Of a stretch of DNA of 64,000 bases, positions 53,940-62,907 are shown one piece after another (positions within the stretch are counted from its first letter, which is position 1; every line of letters begins with the position of its first letter). The stretch spans positions 176,740 to 240,739 of the forward strand of contig NZ_MCVI01000020.1 of the NCBI RefSeq assembly GCF_002873135.1. Reading direction: 5' to 3'. This DNA comes from Shewanella sp. 10N.286.48.A6. Its GTDB lineage: Bacteria; Pseudomonadota; Gammaproteobacteria; Enterobacterales; Shewanellaceae. The notes beneath the pieces are model-generated. The model did not search any database. It saw only the letters and a program-made list of their open reading frames with translations, and was not told the origin of the DNA. A program made the translations under genes and the position numbers.

Positions 53940-54238
53940 CTTACGCTTTTGTGGTAAATTTTGATATTAAGTTTAGGCTGAATTTTAGGCAAAAAGAGAC
54001 CCAAAACTATCCAATTGTTCTGGGTCTAGGGGAACGGCTCTTTTAGAAAAGAGCCTTGCGCTACTGTCGAAAACCAATTTCACTAAAAATCTTACTTCTC
54101 AGTATAGACCCGTTAATCATACTTTGCCTAAAAATCGCGCAACCGGTCAGTGTTTTATGCCGCAATAGCTTAACAACTAGCGCCTACTGATAATTGTTAA
54201 ACGATAAAAGTCGCTGAATTATCGGCAATAAAGTGTAT
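53940..54238. other. Structured intergenic region between tatD-type gene and rsmF
   Basis: Convergent gap without a gene. Two hairpins stand in a row: AGACCCA/TGGGTCT (53997-54003 and 54021-54027) and the near-perfect palindrome GGCTCTTTT-AG-AAAAGAGCC (54036-54055). Neither has a T-run on the plus strand. Could be a 3'-end structure for tatD, a small RNA or an interspersed repeat. Confidence 0.5.
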
Positions 54239-55669
54239 CTACTCTATTTTATCTTTTACCAATTCTCTTGGTAAATTATTTTTCAATCTATGGCCTAAAT
54301 GCTTTACCACCCCTAATGGACTGTGGTGATGAGTGACAATCATTTCGCCCTTTGGGGTTAAGTCTAAATCGCTAAAGCTATCAGTGGCGATATCACGGCC
54401 CATTAAAAAGTCTTTCGCTTGTTGAGCATCAAGTTCGATAATTTTATCGTCTGAGCTGATATAGCGCCTAAGGCAGATAATGGCTTCATGTTTCACCTTA
54501 AAGCCTTTTTTCATCACATCGGCCAATTTGACCCCAATGCGTTGATAACGCATTAAACCGGTGAAATCGTTAAATTCAGCTGGAAATAACCAATACTCAT
54601 CATCACGGATCATCACCGTATGATCTGCAGGTAAAGTGAGATTAAAGGTGGTGCTAAAGTATTGTTCAATGGCGGATACTTGTTTGGCATTCGCAACAGA
54701 AAACGGGAAGTTACGCTGAGGCTTAGGCTGCTTTTTAATTCGTTCAACAGATGCGGTTTTAGCAATTTTAGCGACGAAGAAACCTTCGCTATCATAAATT
54801 TGTGGCCAAACGTGTAAAAAACCTTCTTGGGTACAGGCTTGTTCTGCGCCAGGGAATAAATCAGTTAGAGGAATAAATTCAACCGCATCGGCATAGGTTT
54901 GTTTTAAAAATTGACAAATTTGCTGATTTTCAAGCTGACTTAAGGTGCAAGTGGAATAAACCAATGTGCCACCGGGCTTTAAGGCTAAAAAGGCGGATTG
55001 GATCAGCTGTTTTTGAGTCTCGGCAATATCAACAACATCATCTAATTGCCAGTTTTTAAGCGCATTAACGTCTTTTCTAACCGTACCTTCGCCACCGCAT
55101 GGTGCATCGAGCAACACAGCATCAAACTTTTCAAATAAATACTCCCCAAAGACTTTGCCATCAAAATGGGTGAGGGCACATTGCTTTACGCCCATTCTAA
55201 GCACGTTGGCGTGCAAAATTTTAACGCGACTGGCAGAGTACTCATTAGCAATTAATAAGCCTTGATTATCCATTAAGGCGGCTAACTGAGTCGTTTTTGA
55301 GCCAGGCGCTGAGGCGACATCGAGGATCAGTTTACTGTGGTTATCATTTTGTAGCAGCGCAACAGGTGGCAACATCGAACTGGCTTCTTGGATATAAAAT
55401 AAGCCTTGAATATGCTCAATCATATTACCAAGTTGCACATCATCGCTGACTGAAACCCAAAAACCTTCAGCGCACCAAGGGATAGCTTCAAACTGCCAGC
55501 CATTATCAGTCATTATTTGGGTAAATTGCGCCACGGAAATCTTTAAAGTATTTACTCTGATTGATTTACGTAAAGGACGATTACAGGCAGCAATAAAGTC
55601 GTCCATATTAAGATGTGCGGGGAGTTCTGTAGCAATATGGGTTAAGTATTGCGGATTTATTTGAGCCAT
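54239..55669 (-). CDS. rsmF: 16S rRNA (cytosine(1407)-C5)-methyltransferase RsmF
   Basis: SAM-dependent methyltransferase of 16S rRNA. 476 residues (E. coli 479). Sun/Nol1 motifs: LDVASAPGSKTTQLAALM (SAM site), LLDAPCGGEGTVRKD (conserved Cys) and VYSTCTLSQLENQ (catalytic Cys). The C-terminal part (about 330-476) is the PUA-like region of RsmF. Matches the E. coli order prc-proQ-yebR-letA-letB-rsmF, here with an SpmA/SpmB-type gene inserted. Confidence 0.95.
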   Translation of the reverse strand: MAQINPQYLTHIATELPAHLNMDDFIAACNRPLRKSIRVNTLKISVAQFTQIMTDNGWQFEAIPWCAEGFWVSVSDDVQLGNMIEHIQGLFYIQEASSMLPPVALLQNDNHSKLILDVASAPGSKTTQLAALMDNQGLLIANEYSASRVKILHANVLRMGVKQCALTHFDGKVFGEYLFEKFDAVLLDAPCGGEGTVRKDVNALKNWQLDDVVDIAETQKQLIQSAFLALKPGGTLVYSTCTLSQLENQQICQFLKQTYADAVEFIPLTDLFPGAEQACTQEGFLHVWPQIYDSEGFFVAKIAKTASVERIKKQPKPQRNFPFSVANAKQVSAIEQYFSTTFNLTLPADHTVMIRDDEYWLFPAEFNDFTGLMRYQRIGVKLADVMKKGFKVKHEAIICLRRYISSDDKIIELDAQQAKDFLMGRDIATDSFSDLDLTPKGEMIVTHHHSPLGVVKHLGHRLKNNLPRELVKDKIE

Positions 55670-55823
55670 AGTAAAAATATCGATAAAACAACTGTGTAAT
55701 AATGCGATAGATTATATCATGCATTTTCACGGTGTCGCTCACCCTGTTAAAGAAAGCGCAACCAACACATTCGCTAACAGCTGATGTTGAAAACTACAGC
55801 TGTGAAAAATAACGGAGTATTCA

Positions 55824-57050
55824 GTGCTAAATAGAGTTTGGTTGTTTTTTTTCTTAACGGCAGCAATCGCCATAATCGTGCAATTGTTCAATGGCCATGT
55901 TGAGGTATTAGGGGAGTCGGTTAAAGCTATTTTTAGTAGCGCTAAGTTAGCTGCTGAAATATCCATTGGCTTAATTGGTGTATTAGCGCTATGGATGGGG
56001 CTGATGCAAGTGGGTGAGAAAGCCGGTGTGGTTACGGTATTTGCTAAACTATTTGAGCCGTTATTATCAAAGTTAATGCCAGAGGTGCCAAGGGGGCATA
56101 AAGCTTACGGCAGTATCACCATGAATCTCACCGCAAACATGTTAGGCCTAGACAATGCAGCTACGCCGCTTGGTCTTAAAGCGATGCAAGACTTACAAAG
56201 CCTAAACCCAAATAAAGACGTGGCGACCAATGCGCAGATCTTGTTTTTAGTGCTCAATACTTCCTCAGTCACTTTAGTGCCAGTGACGGTATTTTTGTAT
56301 CGAGCTCAGCAAGGTGCAGTCAATCCAGCAGATGTGTTTTTACCTATTCTATTAACCACAGTGGCATCAACCTTAGTGGGTTTATCTGTCGTGGCAATTG
56401 TTCAGCGTATTTCTTTAATCAATAGTGTGGTGCTGGCTTATGGCGCAACTTTGTTTAGTATATTAATTGCGGGTGTGTTTTATTTATTAACCCTATCTGC
56501 TGAAGCCATTGGAACATTATCGACTGTATTAGGTAATGGCATATTATTAGCCTTAATTATGAGTTTTATCCTGATTGCTGGTTACCGCAAAGTCGCCATT
56601 TATGATGAGTTTGTCGAAGGGGCCAAAAGCGGTTTTTCCCAAGCAATAATGTTAATTCCATATTTGTTGGCAATGTTACTCGCCATTGGATTATTGCGCT
56701 CATCGGGCGCCCTTGACTTTGCCCTTCAAGGCATAGCAGGCCTAGTGAGCTTGTTGGGGTTTGACAGCCGTTTTGTCGATGCCATGCCTACGGCGTTAAT
56801 GAAACCATTTAGTGGTTCAGGGGCAAGGGCGATGATGTTAGAAACGATGGAGCATCATGGGGTAGACTCTTTTGCGGGTCGTTTATCGGCGATTTTTCAA
56901 GGAAGCACAGAAACCACCTTTTATGTACTTGCGGTGTACTTTGGCTCTGTCGGTATTCGAAATAGCCGCCATGCATTGGGCTGTGGCTTAGCGGCAGACG
57001 TCGGCGGAATAATGGCAGCCATCGCCGTTTGTTATTGGTTTTATGGCTAA
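55824..57050 (+). CDS. Nucleoside-recognition (Gate) domain membrane protein, SpmA-SpmB fusion type
   Basis: 408 residues, about ten hydrophobic segments. Two Gate domains: N-terminal half SpmA-like (MNLTANMLGLDNAATPLGLKAM, in parts) and C-terminal half SpmB-like (MKPFSGSGARAMMLETM and GSTETTFYVLAVYFGSVGIR). Bacillus SpmA and SpmB act in spore core dehydration, but this organism type does not sporulate, so the name is only homology; transport of a small solute is a guess. Lies between divergent rsmF and convergent letB. Confidence 0.88.
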   Translation: MLNRVWLFFFLTAAIAIIVQLFNGHVEVLGESVKAIFSSAKLAAEISIGLIGVLALWMGLMQVGEKAGVVTVFAKLFEPLLSKLMPEVPRGHKAYGSITMNLTANMLGLDNAATPLGLKAMQDLQSLNPNKDVATNAQILFLVLNTSSVTLVPVTVFLYRAQQGAVNPADVFLPILLTTVASTLVGLSVVAIVQRISLINSVVLAYGATLFSILIAGVFYLLTLSAEAIGTLSTVLGNGILLALIMSFILIAGYRKVAIYDEFVEGAKSGFSQAIMLIPYLLAMLLAIGLLRSSGALDFALQGIAGLVSLLGFDSRFVDAMPTALMKPFSGSGARAMMLETMEHHGVDSFAGRLSAIFQGSTETTFYVLAVYFGSVGIRNSRHALGCGLAADVGGIMAAIAVCYWFYG

Positions 57051-57071
57051 GCACAACAGCTATTAAACGAG

Positions 57072-57105
57072 CAATAAAAAATCGGCAAATGCCGATTTTT
57101 TATTG
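57072..57105. terminator. Bidirectional terminator between SpmAB-type gene and letB
   Basis: Perfect 16-bp stem CAATAAAAAATCGGCA/TGCCGATTTTTTATTG with a 2-nt loop; T-runs on both strands. Confidence 0.92.
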
Positions 57106-57128
57106 GATGTTATCTACGCGCAGAAAGG

Positions 57129-59768
57129 TTATAAAGGCTTCACTTGTTCAGGTTTCCATTTACGCCATTCGGCTTTCATTTTGTTATGCAGGGTAAATCT
57201 TTCATCGAGAGCTAATTGATTCGTTTTATCCGTTACTTCCTCGGTCACGACTGAAATGCCACCTGAAAGCAGCGTTTCAAGAGAGCCTGTTTCAATTTGA
57301 GCGCCAGAGAAAATACCCACTTCAAGTTTTATACCTGATGCATCCCAAAACTGACTTGTTTGATTCACTAAGTGGGCATATTGTTTTTCAATGTGTGAAT
57401 ACATTAATACTTGGTTGCCATTGTAAGATAATGAGTAACCATCCACTTGCCCAATAGCAATACCTCTGAAGAAAATTGGGGTGCCAATTTTTATCGAACC
57501 AAGCTGACTATCAACTAGGGTCACTTTTAATGCATCTTCATCGATATCCGCATCGTAACGCGCAGCTAGGAGACCATCAAACTGTGTTGCTTGTCGTTCT
57601 GACGTGCCAGGTAACACGCCAATGTAAGGGCCGGTTATCAAGGTTTCTGGCGCTTTAATACCCACTAATGAAATTTGTGCATCGACGACAAAAAATTCAC
57701 TGTCTTCTTTGGTGAAATGTTGTGCGTATTCACCATAAAGATAAGCACTCACGGTTAAGTTGGCTAAGTCTTGATTGAGTTTAACCTGTTGGATCACACC
57801 CACTTGATGGCCTTGATAACGAATCGCTGCTTTTGCAGCTACTTTGGCATCAGCTGGTAGTGATAGTGTTATGGCTTTGGCCTGTTTTAGGGCCAGCTCT
57901 TTAGAATCATATAAACGAGTTTGATTGCCTTGTTGGTTTTCTGGCAACAAACCTAGGCTAATACTGCCTTTTAAGGCGCCTTCTAATGGAGCGATATCAA
58001 CATCAATGCCAGATAAACTTGCATTGATACTGGCGGCATCATTTCGCCAAAATACGCTGTTACTTCGAACCAAGTTAGTAAACCTTTTTTGAATGGCCAC
58101 CGTGATTGAAAACTTATCAGTTTGACTGTTCCAATTTACTTCTGAGACAGAGCCAATACGCATTTTTTTGTAATAAACCGGTGAGCCATGAGCTAAACCT
58201 GCGCCATCAATACTGTCTAGCGCCATGGTACTCATTGATGATTTATTCAAGGCCGTTAAGGCTTGATCAGCAGATTGATATAACGAAAATTTTGCTTGAG
58301 GTTTAACTACAGCCTTAGCTTTACCTGGCACCAAAGATACAGCGCCAGCAAGCAGGGTATTAATATCTCGGGTTTTGACCTTTACGCCATCTAAGGAGGC
58401 ATCTATGGCAAGCGCCGATTCAGACACAAAATAACTGTCCACAGTGAGTAATGATGAATATTCAGGCTGAATGTCCACTGAGTATTCAACACGGCTAAAG
58501 TCATCAGATAATTTTACTTGGCTAATCTCACCAATAGGCATTTGTTTGTAACGCACCTCAGCCCCAGCGCTTAAACCACTGTGTTCATCAGACGTTAATT
58601 TGATGGTCAACTGGCTAGCTTGCATAAGGTCCGGTGCTTGAGATTGTAATTGATACTCTTGTGGCAGCGCGTTGTCGCTCACTCCAGGTAGTACATTGAC
58701 TACACTACCAGTGATCAACCTTGCAGCGTGCTTAACGCCCTCTAAAGAAATATCAGCACCTGCAATCCAAAATTGGGTATCTGCGTTTAATAAGTGTTGG
58801 TATTGACTATCAAACTTAGCTAAAAACTTCACGCCGTTTTCAGTTAGTTGGGTTTGATGAATCTTACCCACATCAATGCCGCGATAAACTAACGTTGAGC
58901 CTTGATTAATCTCATCAGCATTATCGGCTAGCAGAGTGAATTCGATGCCTTTGACAGCACTTTCTTCATCAGGGTAAAGCACAAAGTTGTCACCATTTTG
59001 CGCCGCGGCAGAATTAGCGACTGAATTAAAACTAATTCCGCCAGCGAGCAGCGATGCCAAGCTTTCGGTATTGACTTTAATGCCCGACATAGACGCATCA
59101 ATTTTTAGACCTGACACGTTCCAGAACTGGGACTCTTGTGTCACTAAATGGGCGTACTGTTGCTCGATAAACGTGCTGATATTAATGGTATCGCTGTCAA
59201 TTAAGCGATAGTTTACAACTTTCCCTACAGGTATTTGACGGTAAAACACCATTGAGCCGATATCCAGTGAGCCTAATTTTGAGGTGGTCAGCGTAATAAG
59301 CACCCCATTAGTATCAGGAAGCATAGTTGGCGCATCTTTTAAGGCGACAAATTCAGATGCTGAGCTGCCATCACCGGGTTGAACGGCAATATAATTGCCT
59401 GAAAACAAGGTATCTAAACCTTCAATACCAGTGATACTGGCTTTAGGCGTGACCAACCAGAACTTGGAATTTTTATTGAGAAATGGTTCAGAGCGATAAT
59501 CCATAATAATTTTGACATTAACGCCAGACAATTCATTGTCGATACTGATATCTGTCACCTTACCAACGGTCAAACCTTGGTATTTGACTAAGGTTTTACC
59601 GATATCGATACCAACGGCATTAGGGAAGTGCACAATAATCTCGATACCTGATTCTTTGATGCTTTTTACACCAAGCCAAGCGCCAAGGGCCAAGGCAACA
59701 ATCGGTAATAACCAAATCGGCGAGAATAATTTCTTTTTAACAACTTTTGGTGATTCAATTTGTGTCAT
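57129..59768 (-). CDS. letB: Lipid transport tunnel protein LetB (YebT), seven MCE domains
   Basis: 879 residues (E. coli 877). One membrane helix (about 17-35), then seven MCE domains, each beginning with a pattern like VKYQGLTVGKV, VFYRQIPVGKV, VYRGIDVGKI, RYKQMPIGEI, YYKKMRIGSV, RYQGHQVGVI and FFRGIAIGQV. In E. coli the hexamer forms a long periplasmic tunnel between the membranes that carries lipids. Downstream of the letA-type genes, overlapping by 14 bp, so translation is coupled. Number of MCE repeats counted by eye as seven. Confidence 0.95.
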   Translation of the reverse strand: MTQIESPKVVKKKLFSPIWLLPIVALALGAWLGVKSIKESGIEIIVHFPNAVGIDIGKTLVKYQGLTVGKVTDISIDNELSGVNVKIIMDYRSEPFLNKNSKFWLVTPKASITGIEGLDTLFSGNYIAVQPGDGSSASEFVALKDAPTMLPDTNGVLITLTTSKLGSLDIGSMVFYRQIPVGKVVNYRLIDSDTINISTFIEQQYAHLVTQESQFWNVSGLKIDASMSGIKVNTESLASLLAGGISFNSVANSAAAQNGDNFVLYPDEESAVKGIEFTLLADNADEINQGSTLVYRGIDVGKIHQTQLTENGVKFLAKFDSQYQHLLNADTQFWIAGADISLEGVKHAARLITGSVVNVLPGVSDNALPQEYQLQSQAPDLMQASQLTIKLTSDEHSGLSAGAEVRYKQMPIGEISQVKLSDDFSRVEYSVDIQPEYSSLLTVDSYFVSESALAIDASLDGVKVKTRDINTLLAGAVSLVPGKAKAVVKPQAKFSLYQSADQALTALNKSSMSTMALDSIDGAGLAHGSPVYYKKMRIGSVSEVNWNSQTDKFSITVAIQKRFTNLVRSNSVFWRNDAASINASLSGIDVDIAPLEGALKGSISLGLLPENQQGNQTRLYDSKELALKQAKAITLSLPADAKVAAKAAIRYQGHQVGVIQQVKLNQDLANLTVSAYLYGEYAQHFTKEDSEFFVVDAQISLVGIKAPETLITGPYIGVLPGTSERQATQFDGLLAARYDADIDEDALKVTLVDSQLGSIKIGTPIFFRGIAIGQVDGYSLSYNGNQVLMYSHIEKQYAHLVNQTSQFWDASGIKLEVGIFSGAQIETGSLETLLSGGISVVTEEVTDKTNQLALDERFTLHNKMKAEWRKWKPEQVKPL

Positions 59769-60387
59769 TGTTTTTTTCCAAGCGATCCCAAAGTAAACGA
59801 GTATCTAATACCTTTGCTGCTAACTGAGTCAGTAAAATGACTAACGCAAATGCGGTTGCTGCAGGTGCGGGTTTAGCATCAAGTAATTGCCCCATATTAA
59901 CGACGGCGACAGTTAACGCAATAACAAATAAATCCAGCATCGACCATCTGCCAATCCATTCAATAATATGAAAGCCTATCATGAGTTTCTTTTTAGAAAC
60001 TGGCAGATTAAAGCTAATAGCGATTAAGTAAATCGCTAAGCCTATAATTTTTAGCCAAGGCACCAATATACTGGCAGTAAAGACAATAATGGCAATAGGG
60101 ATCATGTCAGAGTGAACCAAATGCACAATACCAGTAAATATGGTGTCATAGGTGACTTTGCCCTGATTGGTGAGCACAGTGATTGGGTAGATATTAGCTG
60201 GGATCAGCAAAATGGCTGCGGTAATCAATAACGCCCAACTTTGCTGTAAACTGGCATGATTACGTGTTTGGATTTTAGAATCACAGCGACTACAACGGTC
60301 ACGACTGATGTTATTGATTTTTCGACAAACAGTGCATAAACAAAAACCGATTTGTATTCCTTGCCGCGCAGGAGTGTTAGCGCTCAT
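59755..60387 (-). CDS. PqiA/LetA-type protein, C-terminal half
   Basis: 210 residues matching the second half of E. coli LetA. Starts with its own zinc-ribbon CLCTVCRK...CSRCDSK, then four membrane helices, with VFTASILVPWLKIIGL and IGRWSMLDLFVIALTVAVVN like the E. coli protein (IGRWSMLDLFVI). Its start overlaps the N-half stop by 11 bp and letB by 14 bp. It works with LetB in lipid transport. Probably a functional separate subunit, since it has its own start and cysteines; a fused 427-residue protein exists in E. coli. Confidence 0.88.
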   Translation of the reverse strand: MSANTPARQGIQIGFCLCTVCRKINNISRDRCSRCDSKIQTRNHASLQQSWALLITAAILLIPANIYPITVLTNQGKVTYDTIFTGIVHLVHSDMIPIAIIVFTASILVPWLKIIGLAIYLIAISFNLPVSKKKLMIGFHIIEWIGRWSMLDLFVIALTVAVVNMGQLLDAKPAPAATAFALVILLTQLAAKVLDTRLLWDRLEKNNDTN

Positions 60388-61006
60388 AAGCCATTCCCCA
60401 CATATGTTCTAAATTATATTCCCGTTGTAAAAATAAGATAACTAAAAACAGCATACAAAAACAGAAGGTGCCCATGCCTAAATAAATATCTGAGAAGTCA
60501 GACAAGTTAAACGCAGCTACTAAAAATGAAATGACGTAAATTTCAAGCATAGTAAGTTGCGATAAGGTCGCATGGTTTTTAAGCAGTGCGCGATATGTCT
60601 TTTGCCAAAAACAGGAGTGCAATTTAAGTTTAACTATGGTGACTTGTAATAAAATCGATAAAATTAATAATCCCGGGGCAATGACCGCTGCCGCCATCAC
60701 AGCGATGCCAACTATCCAATAACCTTGCAGCCACACCGTCACAGCCGTTTCAAAAACTGTTGTTGTTCGCACACTGCCTAAAAAGTTGATTTCTATGATG
60801 GGTAAAAAGTTAGCCGGAATATAAAATAATAATGCCGCGATACACAAGGCAAGCATGCCATTGATTGAGCAGTAAGGAACGTCATAAAGTGCCGTATGAC
60901 AGCGAGGGCATAACGCGCGAACATTAGACGGTAAGGCGCGCTTTTGAACGGCTAAGTCACAGGAGCGGCATAATATAATAGTGTTCGGGTCAAGACTTTT
61001 CGGCAT
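60377..61006 (-). CDS. PqiA/LetA-type protein, N-terminal half
   Basis: About 209 residues from the ATG at 61006; an ATG at 61027 and a TTG at 61108 are also in frame, none with a clear ribosome site. Zinc-ribbon cysteines CRSC...CPRC at about 13-36 are followed by four membrane helices, and TMLEIYVISFLVAAFN corresponds to the first half of E. coli LetA (MLDIYLVGIGVA). Ends with the stop TAA inside the start of the C-half (ATGAGCGCTAA). Not a frameshift fragment by appearance, because each half has its own Cys motif. Confidence 0.85.
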   Translation of the reverse strand: MPKSLDPNTIILCRSCDLAVQKRALPSNVRALCPRCHTALYDVPYCSINGMLALCIAALLFYIPANFLPIIEINFLGSVRTTTVFETAVTVWLQGYWIVGIAVMAAAVIAPGLLILSILLQVTIVKLKLHSCFWQKTYRALLKNHATLSQLTMLEIYVISFLVAAFNLSDFSDIYLGMGTFCFCMLFLVILFLQREYNLEHMWGMAYER

Positions 61007-61183
61007 AGATAAAGGAAAACCGTCCATGTAGTGAAATATTAACGAGCAATAAAATAATAAAAAACGCTTTGTTTTGATTAAAAACACAGTGGAAATATTA
61101 TTTATCAAGTTACAATAAAACCTAATAATACCAGAATAATCAGAATACTTGCATCAGAAGTTAGTTCTATGACACTCTATGCA

Positions 61184-61199
61184 CTGTATATAAAAACAG
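61184..61199 (+). promoter_or_regulatory. LexA (SOS) box upstream of yebG
   Basis: CTGTATATAAAAACAG fits CTG-N10-CAG closely and is 14 bp before the yebG ATG. It would cover the -10 or start region and block transcription until DNA damage. No second box was found in the window. Confidence 0.85.
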
Positions 61200-61212
61200 T
61201 AAGAGGTTAATC

Positions 61213-61506
61213 ATGGCTGTAATAACAAAGTTTGTCGTGGTAAGAGAAGGGGTTGAGAAGATGACGTTTACATCTAAGAAAGAAGCTGACGCCTACGACA
61301 AAATGCTCGACATTGCGGATAACTTAGTGCCTTTTATTTCTGGCGCTGAGCTGGAAATAGAGGAAAATAGTGTCGAAAAACTTGCTTTTTATCTTGCATC
61401 TAACAAGGATGAACTTGCAAATTTATTAAAAGGTATCGTAAAGCCTAAAGCGGCTACACCCAAAACAGCAAACAAAAAAGCCACTAAAAAAGCGGCTGCA
61501 GAATAA
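61213..61506 (+). CDS. yebG: YebG family SOS-induced protein
   Basis: 97 residues. MAVITKFVVVREGVEKMTFTSKKEADAYDKMLDIAD is nearly the E. coli YebG start (parts shown only). Its role in DNA-damage response is unclear. The C-terminal 25 residues are a Lys/Ala/Thr-rich tail (KPKAATPKTANKKATKK) not found in E. coli YebG, like that of ProQ and the small protein at 41630. AAGAGG before the ATG. A LexA box lies just upstream, and msrC follows after 24 bp, so msrC may share SOS control. Confidence 0.93.
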   Translation: MAVITKFVVVREGVEKMTFTSKKEADAYDKMLDIADNLVPFISGAELEIEENSVEKLAFYLASNKDELANLLKGIVKPKAATPKTANKKATKKAAAE

Positions 61507-61530
61507 TAAAAACCTCACTTAGGATGGAAA

Positions 61531-61989
61531 ATGAAAGCTGAGTTTTATGACACATTAAACCGCCAAGTACTGGCATTAATGACCGGTGAAGACGACCTTA
61601 TTGCAGGAATGGCAAACTTTTCAGCGTTATTAAATGACAACTTAGATGATATAAATTGGGTTGGCTTCTATATTAAGCGTGAAGAACAACTCGTTCTTGG
61701 TCCGTTTCAAGGAAAAGTTGCTTGTACACGTATTGTGATCGGTAAAGGTGTATGCGGCACAGCAGCGGCAAATGATGAAACACAATTAGTGGCAGATGTG
61801 CATCAATTTGCAGGACATATTGCCTGTGATGCTGCCAGTAATTCTGAAATTGTAGTCCCTGTTCGCCAAGGCAATGACGTAGTTGCGGTATTAGATATTG
61901 ATAGCCCATCATTGAATCGTTTTGATACAGACGATAGAAAAGGCTTAGAAATGCTAGTAAAAAGCTTTGAATCTTGCCTATTTGCTTAA
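61531..61989 (+). CDS. msrC: Free methionine-(R)-sulfoxide reductase (GAF domain)
   Basis: 152 residues, a GAF fold with catalytic cysteines C65, C75 and C99, spaced 10 and 24 residues as in E. coli fRMsr (C84, C94, C118). Reduces free methionine-R-sulfoxide using thioredoxin, repairing oxidised methionine. Motifs WVGFYIKREEQLVLGPFQGK and RIVIGKGVCGTAA. 24 bp after yebG; E. coli also has this gene (yebR) next to letA. Confidence 0.94.
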   Translation: MKAEFYDTLNRQVLALMTGEDDLIAGMANFSALLNDNLDDINWVGFYIKREEQLVLGPFQGKVACTRIVIGKGVCGTAAANDETQLVADVHQFAGHIACDAASNSEIVVPVRQGNDVVAVLDIDSPSLNRFDTDDRKGLEMLVKSFESCLFA

Positions 61990-62255
61990 TTAGCGACCAA
62001 ATATAGCAAATTGCGGGTCGCAATCGCTGCCATGAGCTTTATAATACCGAACAGCGCGCATTGCTATGGATAAAATTTATTTACTGTAAAATTACAGCTA
62101 AGTGAGTTAATTTGTTAAAGCATGTTTCAATTGCTTTAGCAATCGAATAAGAAGTGCTAATTTGAACGTTAAGCAAGATCTGTTTAACGAAAGATAAACG
62201 ACTGTACTCGCAAAGAAAGCTGAGACTCAGTCCCTTTTATAACGTGGAAGTAAAA
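61990..62255 (+). other. Intergenic region upstream of proQ
   Basis: 266 bp with no gene. Small hairpins: GCGACC/GGTCGC (61993-61998 with 62016-62021, possibly ending msrC), CTGTAA-AA-TTACAG (62084-62097), ATTGC/GCAAT (62130-62143) and CGTTAA/TTAACG (62167-62172 with 62184-62189). No T-run follows the first. The region probably holds the proQ promoter and a structured leader, but no convincing -35/-10 was picked. Confidence 0.4.
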
Positions 62256-62885
62256 ATGGAATCAACAGACAAGTTGACCGACACCAACGCAGTTTTAGCG
62301 TATTTATATGAAACATTTCCTTTATGCTTTATTGCAGAAGGTGAAACTAAGCCATTAAAAATTGGGTTGTTTCAAGATTTAGCTGCTAGGTTGGCTGATG
62401 ATTCTAAAGTAAGTAAAACACAATTACGTGTAGCACTTAGACGTTATACAAGCAGCTGGCGCTACTTGAAAGGCGTTAAAGCGGGTGTTCAACGTATCGA
62501 TCTTGACGGTCAAGATTGTGGCGAATTGGAGCAAGAACATATTGACCACGCTCAACAAACGTTGAAAGAAGGTCAAGAAAAAGCCAAAGCTAAGCGTCAA
62601 GCTGTAGCGGCTAAAGCGGCCCCTAAAAAGCCAGCAAGAAAACCTGCAGCTAAAGCGCCGGTTAAAAAAGACCGTCCAGCTAAGCCTGCAAAACCTGCAG
62701 CGCCTAAAATTAATTATGTTGCTGCTAAATTTGACGAGCTTAAGCAAAAACAACGTGTTAGTGTCAAGTTAGGGCAAAACCCTGTACCTGGTGTTATCAC
62801 TGACATCAAGAAAGAAGATATCCATGTACAGCTTGATACTGGATTAATCGTAAAAGTTCGTGCAGAGCATATTTTATTATCGTGA
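62256..62885 (+). CDS. proQ: RNA chaperone ProQ
   Basis: Global RNA-binding protein of the FinO family that stabilises sRNAs and mRNA 3' ends. 209 residues from the ATG at 62256, with GGAAG 5 nt upstream; a GTG at 62244 overlaps that site. N-terminal FinO domain (about 5-120; FPLCFIAEGETKPLKIGLF), a Lys/Ala/Pro linker (about 105-155, KAAPKKPARKPAAKAPVKK) and a C-terminal Tudor-like domain ending GLIVKVRAEHILLS. 22 bp before prc, as in E. coli. Confidence 0.96.
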   Translation: MESTDKLTDTNAVLAYLYETFPLCFIAEGETKPLKIGLFQDLAARLADDSKVSKTQLRVALRRYTSSWRYLKGVKAGVQRIDLDGQDCGELEQEHIDHAQQTLKEGQEKAKAKRQAVAAKAAPKKPARKPAAKAPVKKDRPAKPAKPAAPKINYVAAKFDELKQKQRVSVKLGQNPVPGVITDIKKEDIHVQLDTGLIVKVRAEHILLS

Positions 62886-62907
62886 TCATTTAAGGAGTAA
62901 CTTGTTG

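Noticed and set aside
57129..59768. letB as an in-frame assembly artefact because of repeats
   Set aside because: The seven MCE repeats differ strongly in sequence and the length equals E. coli LetB, so this is the normal architecture.
62084..62097. Second LexA box near proQ
   Set aside because: CTG-N8-CAG, two bases too short for the CTG-N10-CAG spacing.
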